Made by a program: the position numbers and the translations under genes
Notes under the pieces: generated by a model
The model's input: the letters and a program-made list of their open reading frames with translations, nothing else
Database searches by the model: none
Told to the model about the DNA's origin: nothing
Shown here: one piece after another, positions 61,141 through 64,000 of the stretch
Numbering within the stretch: position 1 is the stretch's first letter
Layout of the letters: each line of letters starts with the position of its first letter
Origin: Sphingobacterium athyrii
GTDB taxonomy: Bacteria; Bacteroidota; Bacteroidia; Sphingobacteriales; Sphingobacteriaceae
Direction: 5' to 3'
Assembly (NCBI RefSeq): GCF_003071065.1
Contig: NZ_QCXX01000002.1
Coordinates: 310,001 to 374,000 of the forward strand
DNA length: 64,000 nt

Positions 61141-62544
61141 ATGCCAGTTAGAAATTACACCTATTACGATTACACCATTAGTCTGTGTCCGACTTGTCTT
61201 TCGCGTGTAGGTGCAAAGATTATCATCGAAGATGAAAAGGTCTTTATGACCAAAAATTGCCCTGATCACGGTTTTTTTAAAACGTTGATCGCAACCGATG
61301 TGGAATACTATAAAAATATCCGGAACTATAATAAGGCATCTGAGACACCGTTAAAATTTGAAAATGAGGTCCACTATGGCTGTCCTTACGATTGCGGTTT
61401 ATGTGTCGATCATGAACAGCACAGCTGTCTTTCTATCGTTGAAGTGACCGACCGTTGCAATCTGACATGCCCCACCTGCTACGCTATGTCTTCGCCTCAT
61501 TATGGGCGGCATCGTTCGCTGGAGGAAATCGAGCGTATGTTTGACAAGATCGTTGAAAACGAAGGTGAGCCGGATGTTGTTCAGATCAGTGGGGGAGAAC
61601 CAACTATTCATCCAGCGTTTTTTAAGATACTGGATATCGCAAAAACAAAACCGATAAAACATTTGATGCTGAATACCAATGGTATCCGGATTGCAAATGA
61701 TCCCGGATTTGCTGAACAACTTGCGACTTACGCGCCAGAATTTGAAATTTATCTGCAATTTGATTCTTTCCGACCGGAAGTGCTTGAGAAGTTTAGAGGA
61801 AAGGATCTGACTGATGTACGCAAAAAAGCTATTGAAAAGCTCAATGCGTTAAATCTGAGCACAACGCTCGTTGTGGTCCTGGAGAAGGGTACCAATGACG
61901 ACGAGATCGGAGCAATACTGGATTATGCTTTGAATCAGCGCTGTGTGCGTGGGGTAACCTTTCAGCCCGTGGAGATTGCCGGTAGAAATGCGGAGGATGC
62001 CCCGCAGCATAAAATGACACTGACTGAGGTCAGGCAGGAGATCCTCGACCAGTATCCTTTGTTGAATCCGCATGATATCATTCCGGTTCCGTGTAACCCC
62101 GACGCGCTGGCGATGGGCTATGTGCTAAAGATCGGTGAGGAAAAGATTCCACTGACACGACATATTGATCCCGCCGTACTGTTAAATAATCAATCCCGTA
62201 ATACCATTGTATATGAACAGGATACCGGTGTTCAGATGCAATTGCTGGATATTTTTAGTACGGGTATTTCGGTGGATAAAGTAAAACCGAAGGTGAATCA
62301 GCTGTTATGCTGTCTGCCTGAGGTCTGTGCTCCTGAACTCGATTATGATAATCTTTTCCGCATCATTATCATGAATTTTATGGATGCCTATGATTTCGAT
62401 GTCCGCGCGGTCAAAAAATCATGCGTACATATTGTCAATAAAGATCTGAAACTAATCCCCTTTGAGACAATGAATCTCTTTTACCGAGATGATAAGGCCA
62501 AACGCCTGGAAGAACTTAAATTATCGGATGCTATTCGATTTTAG
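61141..62544 (+). CDS. Radical SAM protein of the tetraether-synthase/MJ0619-like family
   Basis: This 467-residue radical SAM enzyme has the cluster motif CNLTCPTC (106-113, CxxxCxxC) and ISGGEPTIHP for SAM binding. An N-terminal Cys-rich region (Cys16, 19, 40 and Cys81, 85, 88) resembles the one in archaeal tetraether synthase (Tes) and MJ0619. C-terminal cysteines (LLCCLPEVCAP) could hold another cluster. Tes couples lipid chains, so a lipid alkylation or methylation is a reasonable guess, but the substrate here is unknown. The Lgt-like gene next to it supports a lipid role. Confidence 0.82.
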   Translation: MPVRNYTYYDYTISLCPTCLSRVGAKIIIEDEKVFMTKNCPDHGFFKTLIATDVEYYKNIRNYNKASETPLKFENEVHYGCPYDCGLCVDHEQHSCLSIVEVTDRCNLTCPTCYAMSSPHYGRHRSLEEIERMFDKIVENEGEPDVVQISGGEPTIHPAFFKILDIAKTKPIKHLMLNTNGIRIANDPGFAEQLATYAPEFEIYLQFDSFRPEVLEKFRGKDLTDVRKKAIEKLNALNLSTTLVVVLEKGTNDDEIGAILDYALNQRCVRGVTFQPVEIAGRNAEDAPQHKMTLTEVRQEILDQYPLLNPHDIIPVPCNPDALAMGYVLKIGEEKIPLTRHIDPAVLLNNQSRNTIVYEQDTGVQMQLLDIFSTGISVDKVKPKVNQLLCCLPEVCAPELDYDNLFRIIIMNFMDAYDFDVRAVKKSCVHIVNKDLKLIPFETMNLFYRDDKAKRLEELKLSDAIRF

Positions 62545-62663
62545 ACTTGGATAAACTATTTTTGCTGGAAAATAATAGGATAGGTTTTTATTCTGAAACC
62601 TCGTTTTGTAGTTCTTCTAAGATCGAAATGGCTATTATTGAAAGAGATTAACAATTTGGGAAT

Positions 62664-64000
62664 ATGAAATTGAGCAGCGTTAAGCATTTCATTGCGGTTA
62701 TCAGTTTTTTGACATTACATTTCTACGCCTTCGGACAAGATTCGGTGCAGGTAAGAAGAGGGGGAACGGGCAATATCGACGGGTCGGTATCACATACGGG
62801 TTTAAATAGAAGATTCAGTGCCGATTCGACTCGAATGGGGAATGATTCGCTGCGCAATGATCTGCGGAAAGTCAATCTGACGTTCCTATCCAATATTCGC
62901 ACGGCATCAATGGCGGAATTTGTGGCTCAGCTAAATGAAAGATCCAATTCGTATGCGGCGACTAGTGGCAACTCAGCAAAAGACTCCGTCGCGACCATAA
63001 AAAACGCAATTTCCGAAGAAATTAAGCAGCTGAGATCTATTAAAGGAAGTATTGCAAATTATTCCGGCAGTTTAAGTAGCACACAAGATCAGATCCGGGG
63101 TATCATCAGCCGATATGCTATTAGTGCCAGCAATCACGCGCGCGCCTATCAATATCTTAATAATGCCCAACTTCGGCTGGCTGCAAAGATGGATTCCCTC
63201 GAATCGATCAATCGTACAATTGATGAGCTTATCATCAAGGATCAGCGGCATCTCAATAGATTAGACCTGATTCCCGAAACAAAAGCTGCTGCTAAGAAAG
63301 CGGATGTTGCTCCGGGCAAGAACTCAATCTGGAAAGCCAATACAACAAGTATTTCGAAAGATGTACTCTTGGACAATATTCGCAGTAATTATAGTAATAA
63401 TAAATCTATCGACAAATATGTCAATCGCACGGATTGGGCGAGCCGGATTTTGTTAATTGTGCTCGGGCTGGCCTATTCGTATTGGATCGTACGGGTGGCT
63501 TATATTCTGAAACAGAACGATCCGGAACATAAGCTTGCCATTGATGCCATTGTCGGGAAAACCATTATCTTGCTGCTGACATTACTGCCCTTTGTCAATT
63601 TCTTTACACCATCCTTTATTTTACAGGCCTCTCAGCTGGTGATCATGTTAATCTTCATGTATCTATTGCGGCATAAAATGACGGGACAGCAGCGTAAGAT
63701 TGCCCTGATTCTGATCATCTTTTACCTATTGGATGTCTTTGTCAATATGATTGTAAGTGATGATCTGTTTTTGCGTATCATCTGTATCGGCTTTAATCTG
63801 ATCGCATTGGGATTGGTAAGTTATACTAAAAGACGTATCAAGAATCCGGAGAGCCCGGGGTATATCAGTAATTTTATCTATGTGGTGTTTGCTGTCTTAA
63901 ATATCACGGCGATTACATTGAATGTCATTGGACATGTGGAGCATTCACGCAGTTTCAGCATCGCATGTGCCGTAGGCTTGGTGCAATCATTTACCTTACA
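62664..64000 (+). CDS. 5' part of a probable mechanosensitive-channel-like membrane protein
   Basis: An open frame of at least 445 codons starts at 62664 (MKLSSVKHFIAVISFL signal) and runs off the window. A long periplasmic, Ser- and Asn-rich helical part (about residues 22-275) is followed by several membrane segments (about 287-305, 330-350, 360-400, 410-445). This layout fits an MscS/MscK-like channel with N-terminal periplasmic domain, but the channel domain itself is outside. It is in the same direction as the radical SAM gene with a 119-bp gap. Confidence 0.65.
   Translation, partial: MKLSSVKHFIAVISFLTLHFYAFGQDSVQVRRGGTGNIDGSVSHTGLNRRFSADSTRMGNDSLRNDLRKVNLTFLSNIRTASMAEFVAQLNERSNSYAATSGNSAKDSVATIKNAISEEIKQLRSIKGSIANYSGSLSSTQDQIRGIISRYAISASNHARAYQYLNNAQLRLAAKMDSLESINRTIDELIIKDQRHLNRLDLIPETKAAAKKADVAPGKNSIWKANTTSISKDVLLDNIRSNYSNNKSIDKYVNRTDWASRILLIVLGLAYSYWIVRVAYILKQNDPEHKLAIDAIVGKTIILLLTLLPFVNFFTPSFILQASQLVIMLIFMYLLRHKMTGQQRKIALILIIFYLLDVFVNMIVSDDLFLRIICIGFNLIALGLVSYTKRRIKNPESPGYISNFIYVVFAVLNITAITLNVIGHVEHSRSFSIACAVGLVQSFTL

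Noticed and set aside
1..64000. CRISPR array, insertion sequence, prophage or rRNA operon
   Set aside because: I found no regularly spaced repeats, no transposase or integrase other than XerD, no phage structural genes and no rRNA-like sequence.

Overview
The window looks like a chromosomal segment of a Bacteroidota bacterium, most likely Sphingobacteriaceae and Sphingobacterium-like. The genus is inferred from gene content, not tested by search. Supporting signs are a short 286-residue primary sigma factor, Bacteroidota-type promoter boxes (TAnnTTTG) before several genes, mostly weak Shine-Dalgarno sequences, a flexirubin/aryl-polyene-type pigment locus, and moderately AT-rich DNA with long hairpin terminators. 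I saw no insertion sequence, prophage, CRISPR array or rRNA.

Layout. Positions 1-19,000 hold housekeeping and stress genes: an AraC regulator, a VanX-type dipeptidase, polyphosphate kinase, a DJ-1/PfpI protein, two FMN reductases, an ACC-deaminase-family PLP enzyme, an RluD-type pseudouridine synthase, a class IV aminotransferase, two secreted or lipoprotein genes, PhnA, a YpfJ-type zinc peptidase, a LuxE-like protein, FabG and malate:quinone oxidoreductase. A TPP riboswitch then controls a PnuT-type thiamine transporter and an acyl-CoA-dehydrogenase-like gene. A tRNA-Arg(CCG) follows on the minus strand.

Positions 19,236-43,360 are a roughly 24-kb aryl polyene/flexirubin-type type II polyketide locus. 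Two minus-strand gene runs (35,971 down to 19,236 and 41,978 down to 36,221) carry an aromatic amino acid lyase for the aryl starter, ketosynthases, a chain-length-factor-like partner, a KS-like fragment, two acyl carrier proteins, a ketoreductase, two hotdog dehydratase-like proteins, a thioesterase, acyltransferases, a CoA ligase, and an export set (LolA-like, lipoprotein, MMPL fusion, glycosyltransferase). A plus-strand flavin halogenase/hydroxylase-like gene diverges from the lyase. DarA, a DarB-type KAS III and a phosphopantetheinyl transferase are absent, so the window encodes an aryl polyene pathway but not by itself a complete flexirubin.

Positions 43,363-60,020 return to core genes: xerD, an M16 peptidase, rpoD, a small Cro-like regulator, fmt, a LolC/E-like permease, a Na+/H+-type antiporter with an Usp-like tail, isocitrate dehydrogenase, serC-serA and lysC-lysA. 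The last 4 kb (60,105-64,000) hold an Lgt-family paralogue lacking key Lgt residues, a small membrane protein, a radical SAM protein resembling the tetraether-synthase/MJ0619 family, and the 5' part of a membrane protein gene. I consider this the least explained locus in the window.
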